The translations under genes and the position numbers were made by a program. A model generated the notes under the pieces. That model worked only from the letters and a program-made list of their open reading frames with translations, was not told the DNA's origin and did not search any database. From Paraburkholderia aspalathi (lineage in GTDB: Bacteria > Pseudomonadota > Gammaproteobacteria > Burkholderiales > Burkholderiaceae), in assembly GCF_900116445.1 (NCBI RefSeq), contig NZ_FPBH01000011.1:1-64000 (forward strand): a stretch of DNA of 64,000 nt. The letters are read 5' to 3'. Within the stretch, counting starts at the first letter, position 1, and each line of letters starts with the position of its first letter. Of this stretch, positions 7,757 to 15,771 are shown in pieces.

Positions 7757-8911
7757 TTAGCCGGCAAACTGCGCCAGCACGCGCTCACGAATGGCCGGCC
7801 GGATATTCGACTGCGCCATGTTGCCTTGATAATGCGCGACCACACGCGGGTTCATCACGCGGAACCACAGTGGCGGCACGTACGCGAGCATGATCATCGT
7901 CGCGTAACCGGAAGGCAATTGCGGTGCGCCATCGAAATGACGCAGCGCTTGGTACGAGCGCGTCGGATTCGCATGATGATCGGCATGACGCTGCAGCTGA
8001 TAGAGAAACAGATTCGTCACGATGCGATTACTGTTCCATGAGTGCTGCGGCTGGCAGCGCTCGTAACGGCCGCTCGCGAGTTGCTTGCGGCCGAGCCCGT
8101 AGTGCTCCAGATAGTTGACCACTTCCAGCAACGAAGCCCCGTACGCTGCCTGAATCAGCAGAAACGGAATCACCGCTTTGCCGAACAGCGCGATCATCGC
8201 ACCCCATAGCACTACCGTCATGGCCCACGAGTGCAGGACTTCATTGCGCCATGTCCAGGGCGATTTGCCGAGGCGTTCGAGCCGATGCTTCTCGAGACGC
8301 CACGCCGACGCGATGCTGCCGAATACCGTGCGCGGCAGAAACCGCCAGAATGATTCGCCATAGCGCGCGCTCGCCGGATCGGGCGGCGTAGCGACGCGCA
8401 CGTGGTGTCCACGATTATGTTCAACGAAGAAATGGCCGTAGGCGACCGGCGCCAGCGTGATCTTGGCAAGCCATCGTTCGAAACCATCCGTCTTGTGACC
8501 GAGCTCGTGCGCGGTATTGATCGATACGCCAGTCGCCGCGCCCAGTGAGAGCGCAAAGCCCAGATAGTCGTACCACGTCAGAGCGTGCGTGCCGACGATC
8601 CACAGCGCGCCGAAGAACGACACGTATTCGATGAAGGTAGCCAGATAGACCACGCGACGGTAATAGCGCTCCCGTTCGAGCGTGGCGACGACTTCCTCGG
8701 GTGGATTGCTCGGATCGTCACCGATCAGATAGTCGAGCACCGGGATAATGCCGAACACGAATATCGGCCCAAACCACCAGAAAATATGCCAGCCAGTCTG
8801 CAATGCCAGATTGGCCGCATGCAGCGGCAAGGTGATGGTGAGTGCGCCCAGCAGCCACAGATAGCGCTTGCTGTCGACCCACCGAGCGGGGGCCGCCTGC
8901 GATGTTGCCAT
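7757..8911 (-). CDS. alkB: Alkane 1-monooxygenase
   Basis: An integral-membrane non-haem di-iron hydroxylase that oxidises medium-chain n-alkanes to 1-alkanols. It has 384 residues with about six membrane helices. All histidine boxes are present: HELGH (135-139), EHNRGHH (164-170), NYLEHYG (266-272) and QRHADHH (307-313). The ATG at 8911 has the strong ribosome-binding site AAGGAGGGAG; the longer frame to 9034 lacks support. No rubredoxin or rubredoxin reductase gene lies near it, and the enzyme is not fused to a rubredoxin, so electrons must come from a partner encoded elsewhere. Substrate range cannot be read from the sequence alone. Confidence 0.95.
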   Translation of the reverse strand: MATSQAAPARWVDSKRYLWLLGALTITLPLHAANLALQTGWHIFWWFGPIFVFGIIPVLDYLIGDDPSNPPEEVVATLERERYYRRVVYLATFIEYVSFFGALWIVGTHALTWYDYLGFALSLGAATGVSINTAHELGHKTDGFERWLAKITLAPVAYGHFFVEHNRGHHVRVATPPDPASARYGESFWRFLPRTVFGSIASAWRLEKHRLERLGKSPWTWRNEVLHSWAMTVVLWGAMIALFGKAVIPFLLIQAAYGASLLEVVNYLEHYGLGRKQLASGRYERCQPQHSWNSNRIVTNLFLYQLQRHADHHANPTRSYQALRHFDGAPQLPSGYATMIMLAYVPPLWFRVMNPRVVAHYQGNMAQSNIRPAIRERVLAQFAG

Positions 8912-9202
8912 TGTCTCCCTCCTTGTTTTATGTCGCCTGGCATCGGCAAGCTGCGCGCTTGCGAGCCAGTACGCATGTCGGCGGGACCGTGCCCGATTCC
9001 CAGATTTATATGGCCTGACGGGTGGGATAGCCAAGGAATTAGCCTAGGTGGGAGGCTCCAAACGAAGGGGGTGTTGATGGGGCGTTCGGGGTGGGCGTTG
9101 AGCGGGTGAATGAAACGGGTGTTTCGGTGCGGCAAACGCTGCCTGCGAGTTGCAGCCCAGCGTGGGCCTCCACCTGCTGCAGTGCGTCGCGCCCTCGGCC
9201 GC

Positions 9203-9231
9203 TTGACCGCGGCTGGTCAAATTCATATAAT
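9203..9231 (+). promoter_or_regulatory. Consensus sigma70 promoter of the ncRNA candidate
   Basis: TTGACC (9203-9208), a 17-nt spacer, and a perfect TATAAT (9226-9231). This is among the best sigma70 promoters in the window. It points into the gene-free segment, with an expected start near 9238. Confidence 0.8.
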
Positions 9232-9237
9232 CAAACC

Positions 9238-9375
9238 TCAAAACTACGTACGAGCGGGTGTGAAAAACGTAGCGCCGCCCGGGTCACCGGGTTCCACCTG
9301 GAGTGGAAATTTCACCGCAAGGTGAATAGAGAGTCCCGCATGCGACGGCTGCCGAAAGGCAGCCGTTGGTTTTTG
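9238..9375 (+). ncRNA. Candidate structured small RNA (four successive hairpins)
   Basis: Starting just after the TATAAT box, the transcript would be about 138 nt. It contains four perfect back-to-back hairpins: CCCGG/CCGGG (9278-9291, loop GTCA), TTCCAC/GTGGAA (9292-9308, loop CTGGA), TTCACC/GGTGAA (9311-9326, loop GCAA) and the terminator stem CGGCTGCC/GGCAGCCG (9346-9365, loop GAAA), followed by TTGGTTTTT. GCAA and GAAA are stable GNRA tetraloops. A 21-codon frame starting at GTG 9260 also crosses the first three hairpins, so a leader peptide cannot be excluded. The alkB gene upstream and the hypothetical gene downstream both lie on the other strand. The family was not recognised. Confidence 0.68.
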
Positions 9376-9391
9376 TGGCTTGCCATCGCGG

Positions 9392-9979
9392 CTAGGGGCG
9401 TATCTTGCGCCCCTCATACGTTGCCCGCAGCGGGGTTCTGAACGCAACCTTTTTCGCTTGCCGCTGACGCTTCGTCAGTTCTTTCTCAAGAAGATAGGCA
9501 GACTGAACTCGTAGAATCAGACGCTGCTTTCTTGCCCTATCCTTCTCCACTTCAAAGAACACGGCGTATAGCGACGATGTGCCATCGGCATTCGTTTGCT
9601 GCAGCGTCATGAAGTTCGGCTGCTTTTCGTCGGCGACGACCATTGGGCGCTCACCCATCGTCACAACCAAATCCCGCAGCAGGTTCTTCGACAACTCATA
9701 GCGGACCGGATCAAGAACTCGCTGCTCACGACCGTCGTTATAGATCTCGACGCTCGGAATTTCAGCGCGCACTCGTCCATCCCGAGCAAAGCTGCGGGAA
9801 AAGCAATGACACGAGAACATCACGAGCACGGTTATCGCGCAACCCCGACCAAGGTCGCATTTAAAGGCAAAAGAATCGAGGTGACTCAGGTCCCACGTCG
9901 TCCCAAGGTGAACAACGGGTTGAAAGCAGTGAGTAACATATTCGGGCGATTCAAACACTTGTACTTCAAACTTCGGCAT
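9392..9979 (-). CDS. Conserved hypothetical protein, low GC
   Basis: The protein has 195 residues and no signal peptide or membrane segment. It starts MPKFEVQVFESPEYV and ends with a very basic segment (KRQRQAKK and RATYEGRKIRP). The middle has alternating strand-like segments. It resembles, from memory, uncharacterised Burkholderia proteins sometimes labelled stationary-phase growth adaptation proteins, but that label is weak. Base composition is clearly lower in GC than the neighbours, and no operon partner is visible, so acquisition by transfer is plausible. The small RNA candidate ends about 17 nt from its stop, on the opposite strand. A nucleic-acid-binding role is possible from the basic tail but is only a guess. 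Confidence 0.65.
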   Translation of the reverse strand: MPKFEVQVFESPEYVTHCFQPVVHLGTTWDLSHLDSFAFKCDLGRGCAITVLVMFSCHCFSRSFARDGRVRAEIPSVEIYNDGREQRVLDPVRYELSKNLLRDLVVTMGERPMVVADEKQPNFMTLQQTNADGTSSLYAVFFEVEKDRARKQRLILRVQSAYLLEKELTKRQRQAKKVAFRTPLRATYEGRKIRP

Positions 9980-10213
9980 AGATAATCGACGGCTTTGGAT
10001 CGGTCAATATTCTACGTCTGTCGAAGTCGTTCGTTTTCCGAAATAACACTGTCAAATGGCATAGGAATCTGAGCTTTTTTCAAAGCACACTCAAGACCTC
10101 CGAGAAAAGCGATTCCTCAGCAGGGCGGCGGTCAGATTGTCCTGACAGACTGCCGTCCCATCCTTCGCTCAGCCAAAAACAAATCCCGCTCAAAAGCGGT
10201 CCTGATCTCACCG

Positions 10214-10244
10214 CAAACAAAAACGGCGGCCCTCAGGCCGCCGT
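10214..10244 (-). terminator. Rho-independent terminator of ahpC-ahpF
   Basis: The stem ACGGCGGCC (10223-10231), loop CTCA and its perfect complement to 10244 are followed on the minus strand by a T-rich run (complement of CAAACAAAAA). It lies 20 nt after the ahpF stop. Confidence 0.88.
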
Positions 10245-10264
10245 CCATTACGCACACAACACCA

Positions 10265-11857
10265 TCAAGCTGTCGCTTCAGTTTCCACTTCGCTCACCAC
10301 TTCGTCCACGTCGCTGCTACGGATCAAATGATCGAACGCGGAGAGCGATGCCTTCGCACCCTCGCCCACAGCAATCACGATCTGCTTGAACGGAACGGTG
10401 GTTACGTCGCCGGCGGCGAACACGCCCGGCACCGAAGTCGCGCCACGTGCATCGACGATGATCTCGCCGTGCTTCGACAATTCGACCGTGCCCTTCAGCC
10501 ATTCGGTATTCGGCACGAGACCGATCTGCACGAAGACGCCTTCGAGTTCGATGCTCTTCGTTTCGCCCGAACGCAGGTCCTTGTAGACCAGACCGTTGAC
10601 CTTCTTGCCGTCGCCGGTGATTTCCGTGGTCTGTGCCTGCGTGACGATCGTCACGTTGGCAAGGCTGCGCAGCTTACGTTGCAGCACTTCGTCGGCACGC
10701 AATTGCGCGCCGAATTCGAACAACGTTACTTCGCGGACGATACCCGCGAGATCGATCGCCGCTTCGACGCCCGAATTACCACCGCCGATCACCGCAACGC
10801 GCTTGCCCTTGAACAGCGGACCATCGCAGTGCGGGCAGTAAGCCACGCCATGGTTACGGTACTCGCGCTCGCCTGGCACGTTGATTTCGCGCCAACGGGC
10901 ACCTGTTGCCAGAATGATCGTCTTCGCCTTCAACACCGCGCCGTTCGCCAGACGCACCTCGTTGATGCGGCCCGGGATCAGCGCTTCAGCGCGCTGCACG
11001 TCCATGATGTCGACTTCGTAGCTCTTCACGTGCTGTTCGAGCGCCGTAGCGAACTTCGGTCCTTCGGTTTCCGTTACGGAGACGAAGTTCTCGATCGCCA
11101 GCGTATCGAGCACCTGACCGCCGAAGCGTTCCGCCACGACACCCGTCGCAATACCCTTGCGCGCCGAGTAAATCGCCGCAGCCGCACCCGCCGGGCCACC
11201 GCCGACGATCAGCGTATCGAACACCGGCTTCTTTTCCAGTTCCTTCGCCGCACGCGCACCGGCATTGGTGTCGAGCTTCGCGAGGATTTCCTTCACACCG
11301 CTGCGGCCCTGGCCGAACACTTCGCCGTTCATGAACATGGTCGGTACCGCCATGATCTGGCGCGCTTCGACTTCGTTCTGGAACAATGCGCCGTCGATCG
11401 CCACGTGGCGGATGCGCGGGTTGATCAGCGCCATCACGTTCAGTGCCTGGACGACTTCCGGGCAGTTCTGGCATGACAGCGAAAAATACGTTTCGAATTG
11501 ATAGTCGCCGTCGAGACTGCGGATCTGTTCGATCACCGCGTCTTCGAGTTTGACCGGATGGCCACCGACCTGCAAAAGCGCGAGGACGAGCGACGTGAAT
11601 TCGTGCCCCATCGGAATGCCTGCGAAACGGATACCGGTTTCCTTGCCCGGCTCGCCGATCGAAAACGACGGCTTGCGTTCGCTGTCGCCGCGACGTTCGA
11701 CCACGGTGACGCGCTCCGACAACGTCGCGATATCGCTCAGCAATGCCAGCAGCTCTTGCGATTTCGCGCTGTCGTCGAGCGAGGCGACGATCTCGATAGG
11801 CCTGCTAACCTTTTCGAGGTAGGATTTCAACTGAGTCTTGAGATTGGCGTCCAGCAT
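10265..11857 (-). CDS. ahpF: Alkyl hydroperoxide reductase subunit F
   Basis: An NADH-dependent flavoprotein disulfide reductase that re-reduces AhpC. It has 530 residues. The N-terminal double thioredoxin-like fold has its redox pair in SCQNC (Cys129/132), followed by the FAD motif GGGPAGAAAA (about 219-228), the second redox pair in YCPHC (341/344) and the NAD motif GGGNSGVEAA. These positions match the Escherichia coli enzyme closely. The ATG at 11857 gives the standard N-terminus MLDANLKTQLKSYLE. The frame is open upstream into ahpC, but that extension is not conserved. It is downstream of ahpC, separated by 152 nt that contain a strong hairpin, and ends at a terminator. Confidence 0.97.
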   Translation of the reverse strand: MLDANLKTQLKSYLEKVSRPIEIVASLDDSAKSQELLALLSDIATLSERVTVVERRGDSERKPSFSIGEPGKETGIRFAGIPMGHEFTSLVLALLQVGGHPVKLEDAVIEQIRSLDGDYQFETYFSLSCQNCPEVVQALNVMALINPRIRHVAIDGALFQNEVEARQIMAVPTMFMNGEVFGQGRSGVKEILAKLDTNAGARAAKELEKKPVFDTLIVGGGPAGAAAAIYSARKGIATGVVAERFGGQVLDTLAIENFVSVTETEGPKFATALEQHVKSYEVDIMDVQRAEALIPGRINEVRLANGAVLKAKTIILATGARWREINVPGEREYRNHGVAYCPHCDGPLFKGKRVAVIGGGNSGVEAAIDLAGIVREVTLFEFGAQLRADEVLQRKLRSLANVTIVTQAQTTEITGDGKKVNGLVYKDLRSGETKSIELEGVFVQIGLVPNTEWLKGTVELSKHGEIIVDARGATSVPGVFAAGDVTTVPFKQIVIAVGEGAKASLSAFDHLIRSSDVDEVVSEVETEATA

Positions 11858-11936
11858 GGCTATTCGATTCCGTGACGAGGGGTGTTGGATCCCGGGCGCC
11901 GCACGCATCCGGGTAGGAGGCGTGCAGTCCGGGGAC

Positions 11937-11966
11937 GTGCGGACCGCTGTATCAAGCGGTCCGCAC
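11937..11966. promoter_or_regulatory. Intercistronic hairpin between ahpC and ahpF
   Basis: A perfect 12-bp stem (GTGCGGACCGCT 11937-11948, loop 11949-11954, complement to 11966) without a T-tract lies between the two genes. Such structures often stabilise the upstream mRNA or cause partial read-through, giving far more AhpC than AhpF. That function is inferred. Confidence 0.65.
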
Positions 11967-12009
11967 GGCGATGCGCCGTGAAGCGCGCACTGCGAAAGGC
12001 TTTTAAACC

Positions 12010-12573
12010 TTAGATCTTGCCGATCAGGTCGAGCGACGGCGTCAGCGTTTCTGCGCCCGGCGTCCACTTGGCGGGGCAAACTTCACCCGGGTGAGCCGCG
12101 ATGTATTGCGCAGCTTGCACCTTGCGCAGCAGTTCGCCAGCGTCACGGCCAATGCCGTTGTCGTGAATTTCGGCCAGCTTGATTTCGCCTTCCGGGTTGA
12201 TCACGAACGTGCCACGCAGTGCCAGACCTTCTTCTTCGATCAGCACGTCGAAGTTGCGCGAGATTGCCAGGGTCGGGTCAGCGATCATCGGGTACTTGAT
12301 CTTCTGGATCGTGTCCGACGTGTCGTGCCATGCCTTGTGCGTGAAGTGCGTATCGGTCGAAACGCTGTAGATTTCGACGCCGAGCTTTTGGAATTCGGCG
12401 TAACGATCTGCCAGGTCGCCCAGTTCGGTCGGGCAAACAAACGTGAAGTCAGCCGGGTAGAAAACGAAAACCGACCACTTGCCCTTCAGGCTCTCTTCAG
12501 TGACGGTCTGGAAGTCGCCATTGTGATAAGCCTGTGCCTTGAACGGTTTGACTTGACTGTTGATGATCGGCAT
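12010..12573 (-). CDS. ahpC: Alkyl hydroperoxide reductase subunit C (typical 2-Cys peroxiredoxin)
   Basis: A cytoplasmic peroxidase that reduces hydrogen peroxide, organic hydroperoxides and peroxynitrite; AhpF recycles it. It has 187 residues, as in E. coli. The peroxidatic cysteine is C47 in FTFVCPTEL, the resolving cysteine is C166 in GEVCPAKW, and the C-terminus ends SLDLIGKI. GAGGAC precedes the ATG. An OxyR-like operator lies about 90 nt upstream and a large hairpin follows before ahpF, consistent with peroxide induction of a two-gene operon. Confidence 0.98.
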   Translation of the reverse strand: MPIINSQVKPFKAQAYHNGDFQTVTEESLKGKWSVFVFYPADFTFVCPTELGDLADRYAEFQKLGVEIYSVSTDTHFTHKAWHDTSDTIQKIKYPMIADPTLAISRNFDVLIEEEGLALRGTFVINPEGEIKLAEIHDNGIGRDAGELLRKVQAAQYIAAHPGEVCPAKWTPGAETLTPSLDLIGKI

Positions 12574-12663
12574 TTACTGAGTCCTCTTTCGGAGTGGTTG
12601 GAAAGTGGAGTCAGTATGTCAGACGTCGCTTAATAGGTAAAGCGGTGTGTTTAAATTATTTCA

Positions 12664-12700
12664 ATAGTTTATTACTATTTGACTGGCTACCGGTGACTAT
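12664..12700. promoter_or_regulatory. Probable OxyR operator upstream of ahpC
   Basis: The 37-bp site has the OxyR layout of four tetrads: ATAG-N7-CTAT (12664-12678), a 7-nt spacer, then GCTA-N7-CTAT (12686-12700). Three of the four ATAG/CTAT elements match at the exact spacing. It lies 91-127 nt upstream of the ahpC ATG. The short gap on the other side leads only to the prpR stop, so ahpC is the likely target. Confidence 0.7.
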
Positions 12701-12721
12701 TGCGTTGCACCAATCCTGGGA

Positions 12722-14731
12722 TCAGTCTCTCATGAGCCGCCAGAGGGTCGTGCGGCCGATTCCCAGCGCCCGACTTGCTGCAGCGCGATTGCCGCCAGCC
12801 TGTTCGAGGGCCCGAACGACATCCTCGCGGGTGGGTGAGCGACGGGCCGAGAGGTCGCCGGCGGCGTGGGCAGGAGCCACGGCTCCAAGCACGTCCGCGG
12901 CTGTCTGCCGCATGCGCCCAAATTCCGGAAACACGGCCTGCAGATCCTGCCACTCCTCGCCGGCCGAATCGCTCAGATAAATCGCGGCGCGGGCCAGCAG
13001 ATTTTCCAGTTCCCGTACATTGCCGGGCCACGCATAGTGTTCGAACAAGGGTGTGAGGAACGCCAGCACCCGTTCGAGCGCTGCGCCCGACAGCCCATAC
13101 TGGAGCGCGCTGCGGTTCAACAAATGCCGCGCCAGTTGCGCGACATCGCCGCGTCTTGCGCGCAGCGGCGGCAATTCTATCTGAAGCAGATTCAGCCGGA
13201 AATACAGGTCCGCGCGGAACGCACCCTGCTCGACCAGCGCGTGCAGATCGCGATGGGTGGCGGCAATCACCCGCACGTCGACGGGGGTCGCGCGCCCGGA
13301 ACCGAGCTTCATGACTTCGCGCTCCTGCAACACTCGCAGCAGCCGGCTTTGCAGCGCCGCCGGTATCTCGCCGATTTCGTCAAGGAAGATCGTCCCGGTG
13401 TGGGCGATTTCGAAAAGGCCTGGTTTGCCGCCCCGGCGCGCGCCGGTGAACGCACCTTCCTCGTGACCGAACAGTTCGCTCTCGATCAGCCCTTCAGGAA
13501 GCGCCGCGCAATTGAAGGCGACAAACGGATTGCCGCGCCGCCGGCTGGCATTGTGGATACCCTGCGCGACCAGTTCCTTGCCGGTGCCGCTCTCGCCGCT
13601 CAGCAGCACGGTGGCGTCGTGAGCCGCGCCTGCGCGGGCCAACCGCCGCACCCGCTCCAGAGCCACCGAACTGCCGATCAGATCGTCCAGATGGTGCCGC
13701 GCGACCAGATGCTTCGGCCGCTGGCTGGTACGCAGCGAGCGGTCGATCCGTTGCGCGACCAGCGCGTCCTGCACCGTGACCACCGAGCCCGAACGCACGC
13801 CTTGCTCGAGGATCGGCACACAGTTGACGATCAGCGCGCGGCCACCGATCTGCTCGATACGCTCCTCGACCGGCATGTCATGCTCGAGCGTCTCGCGCAG
13901 TAACGGGCCGACAACGCGCGTCAATTGCGCCGGAACGTCCTGTTCGCGGTCGAGGCCGAGCAGATTGAGCATCGCCGGATTGACGGCTTCGAGTTGACCG
14001 GCGTCGTCGAAGGCGGCCACGCCGTCGCGCAGATGGGCGACGATCGTGTTCAGGCGTACCCGTTTCGATTCCTTCTGACGGCTCACGCGCGCCAGTTCGA
14101 CCGAGCGCTCGAACGCTTCTTCGACTGCGCCCAGCGAGTACAGGAAGACGCTCTCCAAGCCGGCTTGCTGGGCAAAATCACAGGCCATGCCGGGGCCGAT
14201 GATGACGCTGCAGCCCTCTGCTGCGAGGCCCGCAACCGCGAGCCGCACTTCATCGATTGACCGGTAGGCGCGCTGTTTCAGGCCGACATTCAGCCACGCG
14301 CTCAGGTCCGCGAGTTCGTGCGAGATGGTTTCGTGCAGGACAAGGCCGATCTTTGCGCCGGGCCAGGTCGTCGTGGCGCGGGTGATCGCGCTCAGTACGT
14401 CGAAGCCGTTCACCTTGACCATCACCACCGGCACGCTAAGGTTGTCGCGCAAATAGGCGCCGTTCGATCCGGCTGCCAGCACGACATCGACCGAACCCGC
14501 GTCCACATAGGCTTGCAGGGCCGTGACGGCGGCGCCATAACCTTCCCGGACCGAAAAAAATCTGGCCCGCCCGGTATAGCGCGGCGCGACCGTCTCGCAA
14601 AGCGATTGCAACCGGCTGATACTGACTAGGGCGACGCCTGGTCGGCCGGAATTGGAACTGGCAAGGGACGACGTGAACGTGGACACTGCGACACTCCGCT
14701 CGTAGCTGAAACGTTCCATGAAACGTTTCAT
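12722..14731 (-). CDS. prpR: Sigma54-dependent propionate catabolism regulator PrpR
   Basis: The protein has 669 residues. The PrpR N-terminal sensor domain (about 30-200) binds 2-methylcitrate in characterised members; a PAS-like segment follows (about 225-330). The AAA+ domain (about 350-590) has Walker A GESGTGKE and an intact GAFTGA sigma54-contact loop, and a Fis-type helix-turn-helix covers the last 45 residues (GIGRTTLWRLMRD). It is divergent from prpB, which has a sigma54-type promoter. A 24-bp perfect palindrome covers the start codon region, so the actual start could be the ATG at 14731 or the one at 14719; autoregulation is likely. No prpC or acnD follows in this window. Confidence 0.93.
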   Translation of the reverse strand: MKRFMERFSYERSVAVSTFTSSLASSNSGRPGVALVSISRLQSLCETVAPRYTGRARFFSVREGYGAAVTALQAYVDAGSVDVVLAAGSNGAYLRDNLSVPVVMVKVNGFDVLSAITRATTTWPGAKIGLVLHETISHELADLSAWLNVGLKQRAYRSIDEVRLAVAGLAAEGCSVIIGPGMACDFAQQAGLESVFLYSLGAVEEAFERSVELARVSRQKESKRVRLNTIVAHLRDGVAAFDDAGQLEAVNPAMLNLLGLDREQDVPAQLTRVVGPLLRETLEHDMPVEERIEQIGGRALIVNCVPILEQGVRSGSVVTVQDALVAQRIDRSLRTSQRPKHLVARHHLDDLIGSSVALERVRRLARAGAAHDATVLLSGESGTGKELVAQGIHNASRRRGNPFVAFNCAALPEGLIESELFGHEEGAFTGARRGGKPGLFEIAHTGTIFLDEIGEIPAALQSRLLRVLQEREVMKLGSGRATPVDVRVIAATHRDLHALVEQGAFRADLYFRLNLLQIELPPLRARRGDVAQLARHLLNRSALQYGLSGAALERVLAFLTPLFEHYAWPGNVRELENLLARAAIYLSDSAGEEWQDLQAVFPEFGRMRQTAADVLGAVAPAHAAGDLSARRSPTREDVVRALEQAGGNRAAASRALGIGRTTLWRLMRD

Positions 14732-14736
14732 GGAAC
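14713..14736. promoter_or_regulatory. 24-bp perfect palindrome at the prpR start
   Basis: GTTCCATGAAAC is followed directly by its exact reverse complement. The palindrome contains both possible prpR ATG codons and lies about 90 nt upstream of the prpB sigma54 promoter, a normal distance for an enhancer-binding protein site. It is the best candidate for the PrpR operator in this divergent region. Confidence 0.7.
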
Positions 14737-14823
14737 ATATTGGCTATTCTGCCACGAACAGCGGCACGGCCCCTTTCCGCCTAAGCTTTTGATTGTCCGG
14801 CACAAATCGTGAAACGCGGCAAA

Positions 14824-14839
14824 TGGCATGCTTCCTGCA
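14824..14839 (+). promoter_or_regulatory. Sigma54 (-24/-12) promoter of prpB
   Basis: TGGCATG then CTTC then CTGCA has GG at 14825-14826 and GC at 14837-14838 with the required 10 nt between them. It lies about 50 nt before the prpB ATG. The neighbouring PrpR carries an intact GAFTGA loop. Confidence 0.8.
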
Positions 14840-14889
14840 AATTGAGCTCAGCGTTCTATCACCCACTTCCCATCTGGAGAGACACCGTC

Positions 14890-15771
14890 ATGAGCACTTC
14901 CGCTAATCGCCGCGCCGCGTTCCGCGCCAAAGTCAATCAACGCCAGGGCCTGCTCGTGCCGGGCGCCTTCAATGCGATGAGTGCGCGCGTGATTGAAGAC
15001 GCCGGCTTTGAGGCGATCTACATCACGGGCGCGGGCGTCACGAATATGTCGCTCGGGCTGCCCGATCTTGGCTTCATCGGTCTCGCCGAAGTCGCCGAGC
15101 ATTGCGCGCGGATTCGCGACGCGGTCGCGCTGCCGCTGATCGTCGATGCCGACACCGGTTTCGGCAACGCACTGAACGTGCGCCAGACCGTGCGCGTGCT
15201 CGAGCGCAGCGGCGCCGACGTGATCCAGTTCGAAGACCAGATCATGCCGAAGAAATGCGGCCACTTCTCCGGCAAAGAAGTCGTCAGCACGAGCGAGATG
15301 GTCGGCAAGATCCGCGCCGCCGTCGACGCCCGCGAAGACGGCAATCTGCAGATCATGGCGCGTACCGATGCGGCCGCGGTCAACGGCATCGAAGACGCGA
15401 TCGAGCGCGGCCATCGCTTCATCGAGGCCGGCGCGGACATTCTGTTTATCGAAGCGACTGAATCGCTCGCCGACATCGAGCGTCTGCCGGGGCTTTTCGA
15501 CAAGCCGCAACTGATCAACATCGTGATCGGCGGCAAGACGCCGGTGCAATCGCGTGAAGCACTCGCCAAGCTCGGCTACGGCATCGTGCTGTATGCGAAC
15601 GCGGCGCTGCAGGGCGCGGTGCTCGGCATGCAGCGCGCACTCGGCACGTTGAAAAGCAATGGCCGCCTCGATGAAGACGCGACGCTGGTCGCGCCGTTCA
15701 GCGAACGCCAGCGCCTTGTCAACAAGCCGCTGTACGACAAGCTCGATCGCGAATACGCAGCGAAGGACTGA
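14890..15771 (+). CDS. prpB: 2-methylisocitrate lyase
   Basis: The enzyme cleaves (2S,3R)-2-methylisocitrate to pyruvate and succinate, the last step of the 2-methylcitrate cycle for propionate. It has 293 residues. The catalytic MPKKCGH motif has Cys123, and the Mg-binding IVDADTGFGN segment (about 84-93) is present. The start ATG 14890 lies after a GGAGAG site and gives the standard N-terminus; the upstream in-frame ATG at 14809 would precede the sigma54 promoter. It is the only prp structural gene here. Methylcitrate synthase and the methylaconitate enzymes must lie elsewhere if the pathway is complete. Confidence 0.95.
   Translation: MSTSANRRAAFRAKVNQRQGLLVPGAFNAMSARVIEDAGFEAIYITGAGVTNMSLGLPDLGFIGLAEVAEHCARIRDAVALPLIVDADTGFGNALNVRQTVRVLERSGADVIQFEDQIMPKKCGHFSGKEVVSTSEMVGKIRAAVDAREDGNLQIMARTDAAAVNGIEDAIERGHRFIEAGADILFIEATESLADIERLPGLFDKPQLINIVIGGKTPVQSREALAKLGYGIVLYANAALQGAVLGMQRALGTLKSNGRLDEDATLVAPFSERQRLVNKPLYDKLDREYAAKD

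Noticed and set aside
9091..9441. Plus-strand frames around the RNA candidate as a protein gene, for example rubredoxin for alkB
   Set aside because: No Cys-x2-Cys rubredoxin motifs are present. The frames cross perfect hairpins and a terminator, which better fits an RNA.
10328..11476. A 382-codon frame on the plus strand
   Set aside because: Antisense to ahpF, which has all catalytic cysteines and nucleotide-binding motifs.
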